64,000 bases of DNA from Sphingobacterium sp. UBA2700 (GTDB lineage: Bacteria > Bacteroidota > Bacteroidia > Sphingobacteriales > Sphingobacteriaceae), in the NCBI GenBank assembly GCA_002354335.1, contig DELI01000019.1:1-64000 (forward strand). The letters are read 5' to 3'. The notes under the pieces are model-generated. The model ran no database searches. It was not told the origin of the DNA and was given only the letters and a program-made list of their open reading frames with translations. Shown here in pieces: positions 45,365-54,610 of this stretch; the stretch's first letter is position 1; each line of letters begins with the position of its first letter. A program made the translations under genes and the position numbers.

Positions 45365-45406
45365 TAAAATAAGCGGGGCAGATGATCATCTGCCCCGCTT
45401 ATTTTA
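45365..45406. terminator. 42-bp perfect palindromic bidirectional terminator
   Basis: A perfect palindrome with no loop: outer TAAAATAAGCGGGGCA arm, centre GATGATCATC. A-run and T-run flanks serve both the MFS gene and aroQ, whose stop overlaps the right end. Confidence 0.9.
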
Positions 45407-45823
45407 CATTAAACTTTCTATTCCTAATCGATAGCTATCGAGACCGAAGCCTAAAATAACCCCCTTACAATTTTTCGATAGGTATGAATGATGTCTAAAC
45501 GATTCTCGCTGGTGTACATTGGAAATATGGACTTCTACCACCGGGGTATTGATAGCAGCGATAGCGTCAGCAATCGCCAGCGACGTATGCGTATAAGCAC
45601 CGGCATTCAAAACAATACCATCATAGCTGAATCCTACCTCATGTAGTTTATCGATGATAAACCCTTCGGTATTGCTTTGAAAGTAGCTTAATTCTACCTT
45701 GTCGGCATATCTATCTTTCAAGGTTTCGAAATAGGACTCAAAAGATTGATCTCCATAGATCCCTTTTTCGCGAACGCCCAATAGATTCAGATTCGGTCCG
45801 TTTAGTATCAGTATTTTCTTCAT
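45404..45823 (-). CDS. aroQ: Type II 3-dehydroquinate dehydratase
   Basis: Shikimate-pathway enzyme, 139 residues, forms a dodecamer. Signatures: NGPNLNLLGVREKGIYG (Tyr active site), SNTEGFIIDKLHE, LNAGAYTHTSLAIADAI and EVHISNVHQRESFRHHS. No other aro gene nearby. Confidence 0.96.
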   Translation of the reverse strand: MKKILILNGPNLNLLGVREKGIYGDQSFESYFETLKDRYADKVELSYFQSNTEGFIIDKLHEVGFSYDGIVLNAGAYTHTSLAIADAIAAINTPVVEVHISNVHQRESFRHHSYLSKNCKGVILGFGLDSYRLGIESLM

Positions 45824-45856
45824 GGTTTTGATTAATACAATAAAGATAATAGAATC

Positions 45857-47494
45857 TTACATATCACCATAGAAATTACGGAAACTAGAACGTAATCCAA
45901 CGTTGATCACTCCAGATTTCTGAGTAGCCTGGTTCTCAATTTTATTGTATCGTTGCGTATATCCAAGTTCTAAACGCAGGTTATACTTAGGGTTCAAGAC
46001 ATAGGCAGCTTTGAAATCTGCATAGTATAAGTCATTCTGTACGCCCTGTCCGATTTTATTGCCATAATTATTTGGTGCGCTACTATAAGATTGGAAGATA
46101 TCACCACCCCAGTTGATGATTCCTGCTGGAGTTGCCTCATCGGTTCCATAGCGGCTGTATAATCCCTGCACGGAGAAATCAAATCTATTCCATGAGTAAT
46201 TAGCAATACCTAATAGTTCGCGGAAGTTTGCGCCACGAGGGTGTGCCAGAGGCTCTCCTCTGTTGCTGTAGTTTGAAATGGAAACATAATGCTGGTAGGT
46301 ATATGGACGAACCATATTATACTCTCCTAAGATATTCAAGTTCTTTACGCCGAAGATGTTAAATGCTTTGGCACCTAACTGCGCACCCCATTTATTATGC
46401 ACATAGCCGTTGTTTGCGAAAAATTCCTTTGCTGTAAATTCACCTAGCAAGAATTGGCCGTAAACTGTGGCGTTATCCAAAACTTTGTATTTAGCGTTCA
46501 AGCCCAAGAACATCTTATCTGGCGAAGAGCGGTTGGAATTTTCAACCGGACGCAGGAAGATAACCGGGCTAACATAGTTAAAATCAAAACCCCGATGTCC
46601 CGCTTCATTTCTATTTGCCCAAATAACGGATTGGAAGAAGCCGACCGACAAGCGGTTCGTAACGTTATAATCTAAGTACTGGAATGCTCCCCACTTGATG
46701 CCGTCACCATAACGACCTCCCGAGTTTAATGAATCTACGCGAGGATTCGTTGGGTCGAGCATATACGCCCAAATGGAGGTATATTGTACATTACCAATTT
46801 TACCCGTAAATTTTAAATGCGCATAGTTCGATGAGAAATCCGATAATAATACAGAACGGTATCCATCACCGATAAAGTTCTTATCGTAGGCTAAGGTCGC
46901 CTGGAAATAATCGCTGAAGTCGTAGGTTAAATTAGCTGTCGCATACATCCAATCTTTCTTTTGTTCCGTATGTCGCTTGGACTGCGCCTGACCTGGCACA
47001 ACCATGCTGCGATCCACATAATCATCGATATACTCTGGAAATACCCCTTGATTCTCGAAGAAATTACCATAGAAAGTAAATTTATCTTTGATTGTCAATC
47101 CGGCTTGAATACCACGGGTATTTAGCCATGTTGTTCGCTTGTCGGCTGCGATTAACTCTGAACCGATTTGAAAATCAGGTAGTACATCCAAATAAAAAGT
47201 ATGGTCTTCTTTTTCAACTTCAATCAGATGCTCATTGAATATTTTTCGCATAAACCAGTTATCAGACAGGGTCTGATTAGCTGTTTCAATGGAATCAAGT
47301 TTATCCAATAAGGCGCCTTTAAATAGAACAGGCTTTGAAGAAGTATGGTAACGGGTGTACGGGGAATATAATTCCTCATTCAACTTTTGATATTGTTGAT
47401 GCGAAAAAGGCTGATTTCTAATCTGTGCTTGCAAAGAGTCTGCGGTTCCGATAAGTAAAACCGTAGCTAAAGCACCATTGATGATATGCTTCAT
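45857..47494 (-). CDS. RemB/Wzi-like outer-membrane protein
   Basis: A 545-residue outer-membrane barrel with signal peptide about 1-23 (LQAQ). The central AYDKNFIGDGYRSVLLSDFSSNYAHLKF segment resembles gliding protein RemB and the capsule-assembly Wzi fold, and the C-terminus is strand-rich (RLELGYTQRY, GVINVGLRSSF). The family call is by eye. RemB is known in gliding Flavobacterium; this protein may instead help capsule or polysaccharide surface display. It is 33 bp upstream of aroQ on the same strand. Confidence 0.6.
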   Translation of the reverse strand: MKHIINGALATVLLIGTADSLQAQIRNQPFSHQQYQKLNEELYSPYTRYHTSSKPVLFKGALLDKLDSIETANQTLSDNWFMRKIFNEHLIEVEKEDHTFYLDVLPDFQIGSELIAADKRTTWLNTRGIQAGLTIKDKFTFYGNFFENQGVFPEYIDDYVDRSMVVPGQAQSKRHTEQKKDWMYATANLTYDFSDYFQATLAYDKNFIGDGYRSVLLSDFSSNYAHLKFTGKIGNVQYTSIWAYMLDPTNPRVDSLNSGGRYGDGIKWGAFQYLDYNVTNRLSVGFFQSVIWANRNEAGHRGFDFNYVSPVIFLRPVENSNRSSPDKMFLGLNAKYKVLDNATVYGQFLLGEFTAKEFFANNGYVHNKWGAQLGAKAFNIFGVKNLNILGEYNMVRPYTYQHYVSISNYSNRGEPLAHPRGANFRELLGIANYSWNRFDFSVQGLYSRYGTDEATPAGIINWGGDIFQSYSSAPNNYGNKIGQGVQNDLYYADFKAAYVLNPKYNLRLELGYTQRYNKIENQATQKSGVINVGLRSSFRNFYGDM

Positions 47495-47682
47495 ATAATG
47501 GATTGGGTGTTTGGGCCTATACTAACAAATACTATTCCTAAAACGGAACAAAAATAGTTTTTAATTTTCAATCCATCGACATTAAGTCGAATTGCTATGC
47601 TAAAACGATTTGTTATTTCTTAAATCCGCTACAATTTGTATCTTGCTAAGGATTGAAATTATAAAACCTCACGAATAAAAAT

Positions 47683-49104
47683 ATGAAACGAAGAGCATTT
47701 ATTCAGAACTCTGCTTTGTTAGGTGCCGGCGTTCTCGCCAGCAAGTTTTCCTTTGCGGGAACAAATCCTAGCTTTCCGGTGGTTCGAACAGCGGAATCAA
47801 AACGCCACTTCAATAGCAAAGTAATTGAAGGGATGATCAAAGAATTCCAGAAAAATGTAGCGGATAAAGAATTAGGCTGGTTGTTTAACAATTGCTTACC
47901 GAATACGTTGGATACAACCATTTACCTGGAAAACAAACCCAACCGTCGGCTTACCTATGTAATCACAGGAGATATCGATGCGATGTGGCTCCGAGATAGT
48001 AGCGCGCAGGTATGGCCCTACTTGCCTTTTATGAAGAAAGACAAGAATCTGCAGGATCTGGTTTTAGGTTTGATCAATAAACAATCTGAATGTATTCTAA
48101 TCGATCCGTATGCCAATGCGTTCTACAATGATCCAACTAAAAAAGGCGAATGGTTCTCGGATCATACGGATATGAAACCGGGTCTTCACGAGCGTAAATG
48201 GGAGATCGACTCGCTATGTTATCCGATTCGCTTGGCTTATCATTATTGGAAAACGACGAATGACACAACGCCTTTTGATGATACCTGGGTAAAGGCGCAA
48301 GAATTAATCTACAAAACATTTGTGGAACAACAGCGTAAAGAAAACCTCGGCCCTTATAAATTTGAAAGAACTACAGCACGTGGAACAGATACACTTCAAG
48401 TTGACGGCTATGGATATCCGGTAAATCCTGTTGGATTGATCGTATCGAGCTTTCGTCCGTCGGATGATTGTAGTATCTTCCCTTTCTTGATTCCTTCGAA
48501 CCTCTTTGCTGTGGTAAGCTTACGCCAGTCTGCGGAGATCATGAGAAAAGTGAAGAACAAGGCGGATATTGCATCAAAATATGAAGCCTTAGCGAACGAA
48601 GTTGAAGCCGCAGTTAAACAATATGGTATTGTCGACCACCCGACACATGGGCGTGTTTATGCGTTTGAAGTTGATGGTTTTGGTAGTTATTTAATGATGG
48701 ACGATGCGAACGTGCCTAGCTTGCTCGCTCTTCCCTACTTGGGTGCTGTTGATGTAAATGACGAAGTATATCAACGCACGCGTGCATTCATTTTATCCGA
48801 GAAAAACCCATTCTTTTTCAAGGGAACAGCAGGCGAAGGTATCGGCGGACCGCATATCGGACGCGACATGATATGGCCTATGTCTATCATTATGCGTGCA
48901 TTTACATCAAAGGATGATGCAGAGATCAAAAAATGCGTTCAAATGCTGAAAAATACACATGGTGGCACAGGGTTTATGCACGAGTCTTTTCATAAGGACG
49001 ATCCTAAGAAATTTACACGTCATTGGTTTGCCTGGACGAACACCTTATTCGGTGAGCTGATGTGGAAATTATACAAGGAAAAACCGCATCTTTTGAAAGC
49101 CTAA
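47683..49104 (+). CDS. Glycoside hydrolase family 125 exo-alpha-1,6-mannosidase-like
   Basis: A 473-residue secreted enzyme. The N-terminus MKRRAFIQNSALLGAGVLASKFSFA is a twin-arginine signal. The (alpha/alpha)6 domain has GDIDAMWLRDSSAQVWPYL, IDPYANAFY, WEIDSLCYPIRLAYHYW, GIGGPHIGRDMIWPMSIIMRA and HESFHKDDPKKFTRHWFAWTN. These are conserved GH125 (DUF1237) blocks, whose members remove alpha-1,6-mannose. It is a single gene without a SusCD pair next to it. Confidence 0.94.
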   Translation: MKRRAFIQNSALLGAGVLASKFSFAGTNPSFPVVRTAESKRHFNSKVIEGMIKEFQKNVADKELGWLFNNCLPNTLDTTIYLENKPNRRLTYVITGDIDAMWLRDSSAQVWPYLPFMKKDKNLQDLVLGLINKQSECILIDPYANAFYNDPTKKGEWFSDHTDMKPGLHERKWEIDSLCYPIRLAYHYWKTTNDTTPFDDTWVKAQELIYKTFVEQQRKENLGPYKFERTTARGTDTLQVDGYGYPVNPVGLIVSSFRPSDDCSIFPFLIPSNLFAVVSLRQSAEIMRKVKNKADIASKYEALANEVEAAVKQYGIVDHPTHGRVYAFEVDGFGSYLMMDDANVPSLLALPYLGAVDVNDEVYQRTRAFILSEKNPFFFKGTAGEGIGGPHIGRDMIWPMSIIMRAFTSKDDAEIKKCVQMLKNTHGGTGFMHESFHKDDPKKFTRHWFAWTNTLFGELMWKLYKEKPHLLKA

Positions 49105-49120
49105 GCCAAAGTTTTATTTG

Positions 49121-49147
49121 AAGGCTGCCTTTATAGGCAGCCTTTTT
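49121..49147 (+). terminator. Rho-independent terminator after GH125
   Basis: Perfect 10-bp stem AAGGCTGCCT / AGGCAGCCTT, TTAT loop, then TTT. Confidence 0.9.
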
Positions 49148-49150
49148 CTA

Positions 49151-49181
49151 TTGACAAAAGAAAAAAGAAACCTCATCTTTG
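49151..49181 (+). promoter_or_regulatory. Bacteroidota-type promoter of murI
   Basis: TTG at 49151-49153 and CATCTTTG at 49174-49181 (one mismatch to TAnnTTTG) are separated by 20 bp. This is the best-spaced -33/-7 pair seen in the window, 52 bp before the murI ATG. Confidence 0.55.
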
Positions 49182-49232
49182 TCTACTTATGGAGGCAGTA
49201 AAGTTAAAGAAACTGCTTCATCACTATTCTCT

Positions 49233-50057
49233 ATGAGCGATACAACAATAGCAGGCCCGATCGGCATATTTGATTCCGGATACGGAGGTCTCACGGTATT
49301 TAAAGAAATACATAAGCAGCTTCCTGAATATGATTATATCTATCTAGGCGATAATGCACGCGTACCTTATGGGACGAGGTCTTTTGAAACTGTCTATGAA
49401 TTTACAAAGGAGTGTGTTTTCAAGCTGTTTGATTTGGGCTGTAACCTGGTTATTTTAGCTTGTAATACGGCCTCTGCAAAGGCGTTGCGCTCTATTCAAC
49501 AAAATGATTTGCCTCCGGGGAAAAAGGTATTAGGCGTCATCCGACCTACATCAGAAATCGTGGATCAATTTACCAAAAGCAACAAGGTCGGTATTTTGGC
49601 GACACAAGGAACAGTAAACTCCGAATCCTATGTTATCGAGATCAACAAGTTTCATCCGCAGATTGATGTTTTTCAGCATGCTTGTCCTTTTTGGGTACCC
49701 TTGGTAGAAAATAACGAACTGCAGAGCGAGGGCGCTCATTACTTTGTGCAACAGGATATAGAAGAGCTCCTTGCGCTTTCTCCGAATATAGACACTATCT
49801 TATTGGCCTGCACACACTACCCCTTGCTATTGCCTATCATCGAAAAATATGTACCTGAAGGCATCAACATTATATCGCAAGGGAAGCTCGTTGCGGATAG
49901 CTTGGTCGATTATTTGCACCGACATCCGGAAGTGGAAGCGCAGTGTAGCAAAGGTAGCAAGCTGCAATTCTTCACGACCGATGATGCGAATGATTTCAAT
50001 GAAAAGGCGGAGATTTTCTTTGGGAAGAGAATTGCCTCGCAGACGATCAAAGTCTAG
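49233..50057 (+). CDS. murI: Glutamate racemase
   Basis: Makes D-glutamate for peptidoglycan. From the ATG at 49233 it is 274 residues (MSDTTIAGPIGIFDSGYGG). Both catalytic Cys are present: Cys77 in ACNTASA and a second in LACTHYPLL near 190; DNARVPYG is also typical. A TTG at 49179 would extend the frame, but the predicted promoter's -7 box ends at 49181, so transcription should begin after it. Confidence 0.95.
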   Translation: MSDTTIAGPIGIFDSGYGGLTVFKEIHKQLPEYDYIYLGDNARVPYGTRSFETVYEFTKECVFKLFDLGCNLVILACNTASAKALRSIQQNDLPPGKKVLGVIRPTSEIVDQFTKSNKVGILATQGTVNSESYVIEINKFHPQIDVFQHACPFWVPLVENNELQSEGAHYFVQQDIEELLALSPNIDTILLACTHYPLLLPIIEKYVPEGINIISQGKLVADSLVDYLHRHPEVEAQCSKGSKLQFFTTDDANDFNEKAEIFFGKRIASQTIKV

Positions 50058-50077
50058 ATAAATGATATATACAAAAA

Positions 50078-50100
50078 AAGGTCGCAATACATGCGACCTT
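50078..50100. terminator. Bidirectional terminator between murI and sufE
   Basis: Stem AAGGTCGCA / TGCGACCTT preceded by A6 and followed by TTCTTTTG. Confidence 0.8.
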
Positions 50101-50119
50101 CTTTTGTATATATAACTTT

Positions 50120-50542
50120 TTAAATGCCTTGAGCTTGAAAAGCCAATGCATAGAGCTTCATCTGCTTCACCATAGACAACAAGCCGTTGGCACGCGTTGG
50201 CGACAAATGTTCTTTTAACCCAATATTTTCGATAAAGTATAAATCTGCTTCTGCTATTTCCTTTGGACGATGTCCGGATAATACTTTTACCATCAGACTC
50301 ACCAGGCCTTTGGTGATAACAGCATCCGAATCTGCTGTAAAGTATAATTTACCATCTTTCACTTCTGGGAACAACCATACTTTGGATTGGCATCCTTTAA
50401 TGATGTATTGATCTTGTTTGTTTGCTTCGTCGATCAAAGGGAGCTCCTTCCCGAGCTGGATAATATATTCATATTTCTCCATCCAATCTTGGTAGAACGC
50501 AAAATCTTCGATTAACTCGTCTTGTATTTCGTTAATTGTCAT
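50120..50542 (-). CDS. sufE: SufE cysteine-desulfurase partner
   Basis: Sulfur acceptor that takes persulfide from SufS for Fe-S cluster assembly, 140 residues. The acceptor is Cys51 in KGCQSKVW. YFTADSDAVITKGLVSLMV is the conserved centre. It starts 7 bp after sufS, forming a two-gene unit; the sufBCD genes are not in the window. Confidence 0.94.
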   Translation of the reverse strand: MTINEIQDELIEDFAFYQDWMEKYEYIIQLGKELPLIDEANKQDQYIIKGCQSKVWLFPEVKDGKLYFTADSDAVITKGLVSLMVKVLSGHRPKEIAEADLYFIENIGLKEHLSPTRANGLLSMVKQMKLYALAFQAQGI

Positions 50543-50548
50543 ATCCTT

Positions 50549-51772
50549 TTATACCAGCATTGCCGTTGCGCGTTTTACACCAGCGACTAATGCGTCAATT
50601 TCTTCCTTTGTATTATAAACCGCTAAACTAGCACGCACTGTACCGGGAATATGGAATTGGTCCATCACTGGCTGTGCACAATGGTGCCCCGTACGAACGG
50701 CAATTCCCAATTTATCGAGGATCACACCGATATCGTATGGATGTGTTCCATCGACAACGAAGGAAATCACTGAAGATTTTTCCTTGGCTGTTCCTATAAA
50801 GCGAATACCTTCCACTGTCCTCAACTGTTCTGTAGCATAGGCTAAAAGTTCGTCTTCATAGGCCTTAATATTGTCGATCCCCAGATCATTGATGTAGTCA
50901 ATCGCAGCGTTTAAGGCAATTCCTGCCTCAATATTGGGTGTTCCCGCTTCGAATTTAAAGGGTAGTTCGTTATAAGTTGTTTTCTCAAACGTTACATCCT
51001 TTATCATATCCCCGCCACCTTGGTAGGGAGGAATTTTATTTAGCCATTCTTCTTTGCCATATAATACGCCGACACCTGTTGGGCCATACATCTTGTGGCC
51101 TGAGAAGGCTAGAAAATCAACATCCAATTCCTGTACATCAATCTTAATATGTTGCACCGCCTGGGCTGCATCTAGTAAAACCGGTACGCCTTGCGCATGC
51201 GCGAGTTGAATGATTTCTCGAACCGGATTAATCGTTCCTAAAGCATTGGAAACATAGTTTACTGATACTAATTTCGTTTTCGCATTCAACAAGGCTTTGT
51301 ATGCTTCCATATCCAGTTCGCCGTCTTCATTCATCGGAATCACCTTTAGCGTGGCTCCCCGCTCTTCACACAACATCTGCCAAGGCACAATATTCGAGTG
51401 ATGCTCCATCGCCGAAACGATTATCTCATCTCCGGCATGGACAAACTCGCGACCGTAACAGGTGGCGACTAAGTTGATACTATCTGTTGTTCCTTTGGTG
51501 ATGATGACCTCATAGTCATGGGCTGCATGGATAAATTCCTGTAGTTTTCTACGCGTTACTTCGAAGGCGTCGGTGGAAATTTGACTCAGGTAGTGAACAC
51601 CACGATGCACATTGCTGTTCATATCGGTATAATACGACATGATCGCATCAATGACTTGCTTAGGTTTCTGCGTTGTGGCGCCATTATCAAGGTAAATCAA
51701 CGGTTTACCATTCACCTGGCGTTTTAATATGGGGAAATCCTCGCGGATTTTCTGTATAGCTAGATTACTCAA
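50549..51772 (-). CDS. sufS: Cysteine desulfurase SufS
   Basis: PLP enzyme taking sulfur from cysteine for Fe-S assembly, 407 residues. The PLP lysine is in FSGHKMYGPTG near 227, and the persulfide Cys365 is in GHHCAQP. YLDNGATTQKP and SAMEHHSNIVPW are typical of the group II (SufS) type. First gene of the sufS-sufE unit. Confidence 0.96.
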   Translation of the reverse strand: MSNLAIQKIREDFPILKRQVNGKPLIYLDNGATTQKPKQVIDAIMSYYTDMNSNVHRGVHYLSQISTDAFEVTRRKLQEFIHAAHDYEVIITKGTTDSINLVATCYGREFVHAGDEIIVSAMEHHSNIVPWQMLCEERGATLKVIPMNEDGELDMEAYKALLNAKTKLVSVNYVSNALGTINPVREIIQLAHAQGVPVLLDAAQAVQHIKIDVQELDVDFLAFSGHKMYGPTGVGVLYGKEEWLNKIPPYQGGGDMIKDVTFEKTTYNELPFKFEAGTPNIEAGIALNAAIDYINDLGIDNIKAYEDELLAYATEQLRTVEGIRFIGTAKEKSSVISFVVDGTHPYDIGVILDKLGIAVRTGHHCAQPVMDQFHIPGTVRASLAVYNTKEEIDALVAGVKRATAMLV

Positions 51773-51795
51773 TTTATTCCTTATTGATGTGAAGA

Positions 51796-51803
51796 CAAAG
51801 TTA
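51796..51803 (-). promoter_or_regulatory. Candidate -7 box (TAACTTTG) of sufS
   Basis: Perfect TAnnTTTG on the minus strand, 23 bp before the sufS ATG. The divergent desaturase gene has the identical octamer at 51971-51978. No -33 TTG at the expected distance. Confidence 0.4.
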
Positions 51804-51970
51804 ACAATAATGCCTACAATCTTAGTATATATTATCTAATATAAACGTAATAATTAGGGGTAAAAACGCAAACAAATGCTGCCTAATACTGTCTTACAGT
51901 TTATGGAACTTCCTGCGTTTTTCTGGCAGGAATTATGAAAATATAAAATATATATTAAATTTACTTTGAC

Positions 51971-51978
51971 TAACTTTG
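51971..51978 (+). promoter_or_regulatory. Candidate -7 box (TAACTTTG) of the desaturase gene
   Basis: Perfect TAnnTTTG only 8 bp before the desaturase ATG, so the transcript would be nearly leaderless. A related TTACTTTG at 51961-51968 would give a longer leader. Confidence 0.35.
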
Positions 51979-51986
51979 TTGTAATT

Positions 51987-52982
51987 ATGCAAGAATTACC
52001 ATTAAATATACCAGAGGGCTCAAGAAAAGAAGTGATGACCTACTTGGAACCTTTCATGATCAATGAAATGTCTGAGTATTTGAAACCTGTTGAAGAGATG
52101 TGGCAACCTGCCGATTTCTTACCGGACTCCTCACGCGATACTTTTTTTGAGGAAGTGCGCGAACTACAAGAGAGCGCGAAAGAACTTCCTTATGATTTAG
52201 TAGCTGTATTGATTGGTGACACCGTCACTGAGGAGGCTCTTCCTACTTACGAATCTTGGTTAACAATGGTGGATGATGTAGAGAAAAACGAGCAAGGTGG
52301 ATGGATGAAATGGGTTCGCGCTTGGACAGCAGAAGAAAACCGTCACGGCGACCTGTTGAACAAGTACCTCTACCTGTCGGGACGTATTGATATGCGTCAG
52401 TTCGAAATTTCTGTGCAATACTTAATTAAAGATGGATTTGACATCGGTACGGGAGCAGATCCTTATCGTAACTTTATCTATACCTCATTTCAGGAATTAG
52501 CAACGAATGTATCGCACCGTCGTGTTGCTGGTATTTCTAAAAAAAGCGGTGATAAATTACTGGCTAAGATGTGTGGCGTAATTGCTGCCGATGAAGCTCG
52601 TCATGCTAAAGCATACATGTCATTTATCTCACATGCAATGGCTGTTGACCCTTCGGAGGTCATGATCGCATTTGAAGATATGATGCGCAAGAAAATTGTG
52701 ATGCCGGCGCACTTCTTAAGAGAATCTGGCGAACCACAAGGCGAGGCTTTTGCACACTTCTCTGATGCTGCACAGCGTTTAGGAGTTTATACGGCCTTAG
52801 ACTATGTGGATATTTTAAAGGAACTAATTGCGGATTGGAAGATCGATCAAGTATCGGGGCTGAACGAAAAGGGCGAAAAAGCAAGAGATTACTTAATGCG
52901 TCTGCCTGATCGTTTATTACGCTTAGCGGACAGAATGAGTATCCCTGAGAAACAATATAATTTCAAATGGATTTACGGATAG
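51987..52982 (+). CDS. Acyl-ACP (stearoyl-type) desaturase
   Basis: A soluble di-iron enzyme of 331 residues that introduces a double bond into acyl-ACP using O2 and reduced ferredoxin. Iron ligands are visible: TEEALPTYES, EENRHGD, FQELATNVSH and DEARHAK (E, E-x-x-H, E, E-x-x-H). From the ATG at 51987 (MQELPLNIPEGSRKEVM) the length fits; an upstream TTG at 51966 would add seven residues. It is followed by marR, an FNR and a ferredoxin gene, which could supply its electrons. Confidence 0.93.
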   Translation: MQELPLNIPEGSRKEVMTYLEPFMINEMSEYLKPVEEMWQPADFLPDSSRDTFFEEVRELQESAKELPYDLVAVLIGDTVTEEALPTYESWLTMVDDVEKNEQGGWMKWVRAWTAEENRHGDLLNKYLYLSGRIDMRQFEISVQYLIKDGFDIGTGADPYRNFIYTSFQELATNVSHRRVAGISKKSGDKLLAKMCGVIAADEARHAKAYMSFISHAMAVDPSEVMIAFEDMMRKKIVMPAHFLRESGEPQGEAFAHFSDAAQRLGVYTALDYVDILKELIADWKIDQVSGLNEKGEKARDYLMRLPDRLLRLADRMSIPEKQYNFKWIYG

Positions 52983-53009
52983 TGTTCTCACTATCAAAAA
53001 TATAAAAGG

Positions 53010-53033
53010 AAGCTGTCGAAAGGCAGCTTTTTT
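53010..53033 (+). terminator. Weak terminator after the desaturase gene
   Basis: Stem AAGCTG / CAGCTT with an 8-nt loop, then a run of T's. Read-through into the marR unit is possible. Confidence 0.6.
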
Positions 53034-53163
53034 TGTTTCTAGCTGTTAAGAAAGCTCCTCGAGCGAACTAAAAGAAACAAAGTTATTTCTATGTCAAAAG
53101 TTTTCTGATTATCTGTTATCACATAAATATTCCTTAGCTTTACTTGATATACTAATAATTGTT

Positions 53164-53601
53164 ATGCTAACGGAATCCTTTAATCAATATTCTTTCATCT
53201 TAGATCAGACGGCGCGTCGTGTGAAGCAATTTGCACAAAATTCCTTCGCGGCTCATGGCATTGATTTGACCGTGGATCAGTGGTCGGTTTTGAAAACGTT
53301 ATACGAAGACGCGGACCATACGCATCGGGAATTAGCGGAATTGTGCGGAAAGGATCAACCTACCATGACGAGAATCATTGACCTTCTGTTGAAAAAGGGT
53401 TATGTTGTCCGTGTTGAACACCCTACCGATCGCCGCTGTTTGCTTTTACATTTGACCGAAGCGGGGCGTTCTAAGGTGGACCGGTTAGCTCCCTTAGTGA
53501 AAGAGTTTAGGATGAAAGCGTGGGAAAACCTTTCGCAGGAAGATTTCGACCATTTTACGAGAATATTGAACACTATTTATAATAATCTAGAAACAAAATA
53601 G
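53164..53601 (+). CDS. MarR-family transcriptional regulator
   Basis: A 145-residue winged-helix regulator. The DQWSVLKTLYEDADHTHRELAELCGKDQPTMTRIIDLLLKKGYVVR stretch is the DNA-binding domain, and DRRCLLLHLTEAG is the wing. It starts an operon: the reductase gene begins 2 bp after its stop and ferredoxin 2 bp after that. It may sense fatty acids or oxidants. No strong operator palindrome was found in the 120 bp upstream. Confidence 0.93.
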   Translation: MLTESFNQYSFILDQTARRVKQFAQNSFAAHGIDLTVDQWSVLKTLYEDADHTHRELAELCGKDQPTMTRIIDLLLKKGYVVRVEHPTDRRCLLLHLTEAGRSKVDRLAPLVKEFRMKAWENLSQEDFDHFTRILNTIYNNLETK

Positions 53602-53603
53602 AT

Positions 53604-54608
53604 ATGATCACAACAGATATTTGTATCATCGGAGCAGGACCAGTTGGTCTATTCGCAGTATTTGAAGCCGGTTTGTTGAAGATGAGATGCCATTTAATCG
53701 ATGCATTACCTCAGATTGGAGGTCAATTGTCAGAGATCTATCCGCACAAGCCTATTTACGATATCCCAGGTTACCCAAGTATTACGGCGCAGCAGTTAAT
53801 CGACAATCAGATGGAGCAGATCGCTCCATTCCACCCAACCTTTACCTTAGGTGAACGTGTCGATCAGCTACAGAAGTTAGATGATGGTTCATATTATGTC
53901 ATCGGAACCGAGGGTACAGTTATTCATTGCCAAGTGGTTGTCATCGCTGGCGGTTTGGGCTGTTTCGAACCTATAAAGCCGGAATTAGAAAATTTAGAAC
54001 GTTTTGAAGGTCAGAATGTTCATTATATGGTGAAGAACCCTGAGCGATTCAGAGATCAGCGTATTGTGATTGCAGGTGGTGGCGACTCCGCTTTAGACTG
54101 GACAATTTTCTTAGCAGACATTGCCAAAGAAGTGACTTTAGTGCACCGCAGCGATAGCTTCCGCGGCGCACCAGATTCTGCAGAAAAGGTTTTTAATCTA
54201 GCGCAGGATGGGAAGATTAATTTGTTGCTTTCCCATAATCTGCAAAAACTGGATGGAAACGGGACTTTAGAGAGTATTCATCTGATCAATAAAGCGAAAG
54301 AAGAAGTTGTTGTTCCTACCGATCATTTCATTCCATTGTATGGCTTGAGTCCGAAACTTGGACCCATTGCCGATTGGGGATTGACGATTGATAAGAATGC
54401 GATTGAGGTGAATACATTTGACTATTCAACGAACGTTGAGCGCATTTTCGCCATCGGCGATATCAATACCTATCCAGGTAAATTGAAACTGATTCTTTGT
54501 GGTTATCACGAGGCTGCATTAATGGCTCAATCAGCTTTCAAATATGTTTATCCGGATCAGAAATTAAGCTTTAAGTACACTACCGTTAATGGTATCAATG
54601 CATTTTAA
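53604..54608 (+). CDS. Thioredoxin-reductase-type ferredoxin--NADP reductase
   Basis: A flavoprotein of 334 residues. FAD motif CIIGAGPVGLFAVFEAG near the N-terminus; NADPH motif IVIAGGGDSALDW near 150-165; second FAD block RIFAIGDINTYPGK near 285. It lacks the CxxC of thioredoxin reductase (a non-redox segment occupies that region), which defines the TrxR-like FNR group (YumC type). It passes electrons between NADPH and the ferredoxin encoded 2 bp downstream. Confidence 0.9.
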   Translation: MITTDICIIGAGPVGLFAVFEAGLLKMRCHLIDALPQIGGQLSEIYPHKPIYDIPGYPSITAQQLIDNQMEQIAPFHPTFTLGERVDQLQKLDDGSYYVIGTEGTVIHCQVVVIAGGLGCFEPIKPELENLERFEGQNVHYMVKNPERFRDQRIVIAGGGDSALDWTIFLADIAKEVTLVHRSDSFRGAPDSAEKVFNLAQDGKINLLLSHNLQKLDGNGTLESIHLINKAKEEVVVPTDHFIPLYGLSPKLGPIADWGLTIDKNAIEVNTFDYSTNVERIFAIGDINTYPGKLKLILCGYHEAALMAQSAFKYVYPDQKLSFKYTTVNGINAF

Positions 54609-54610
54609 TT

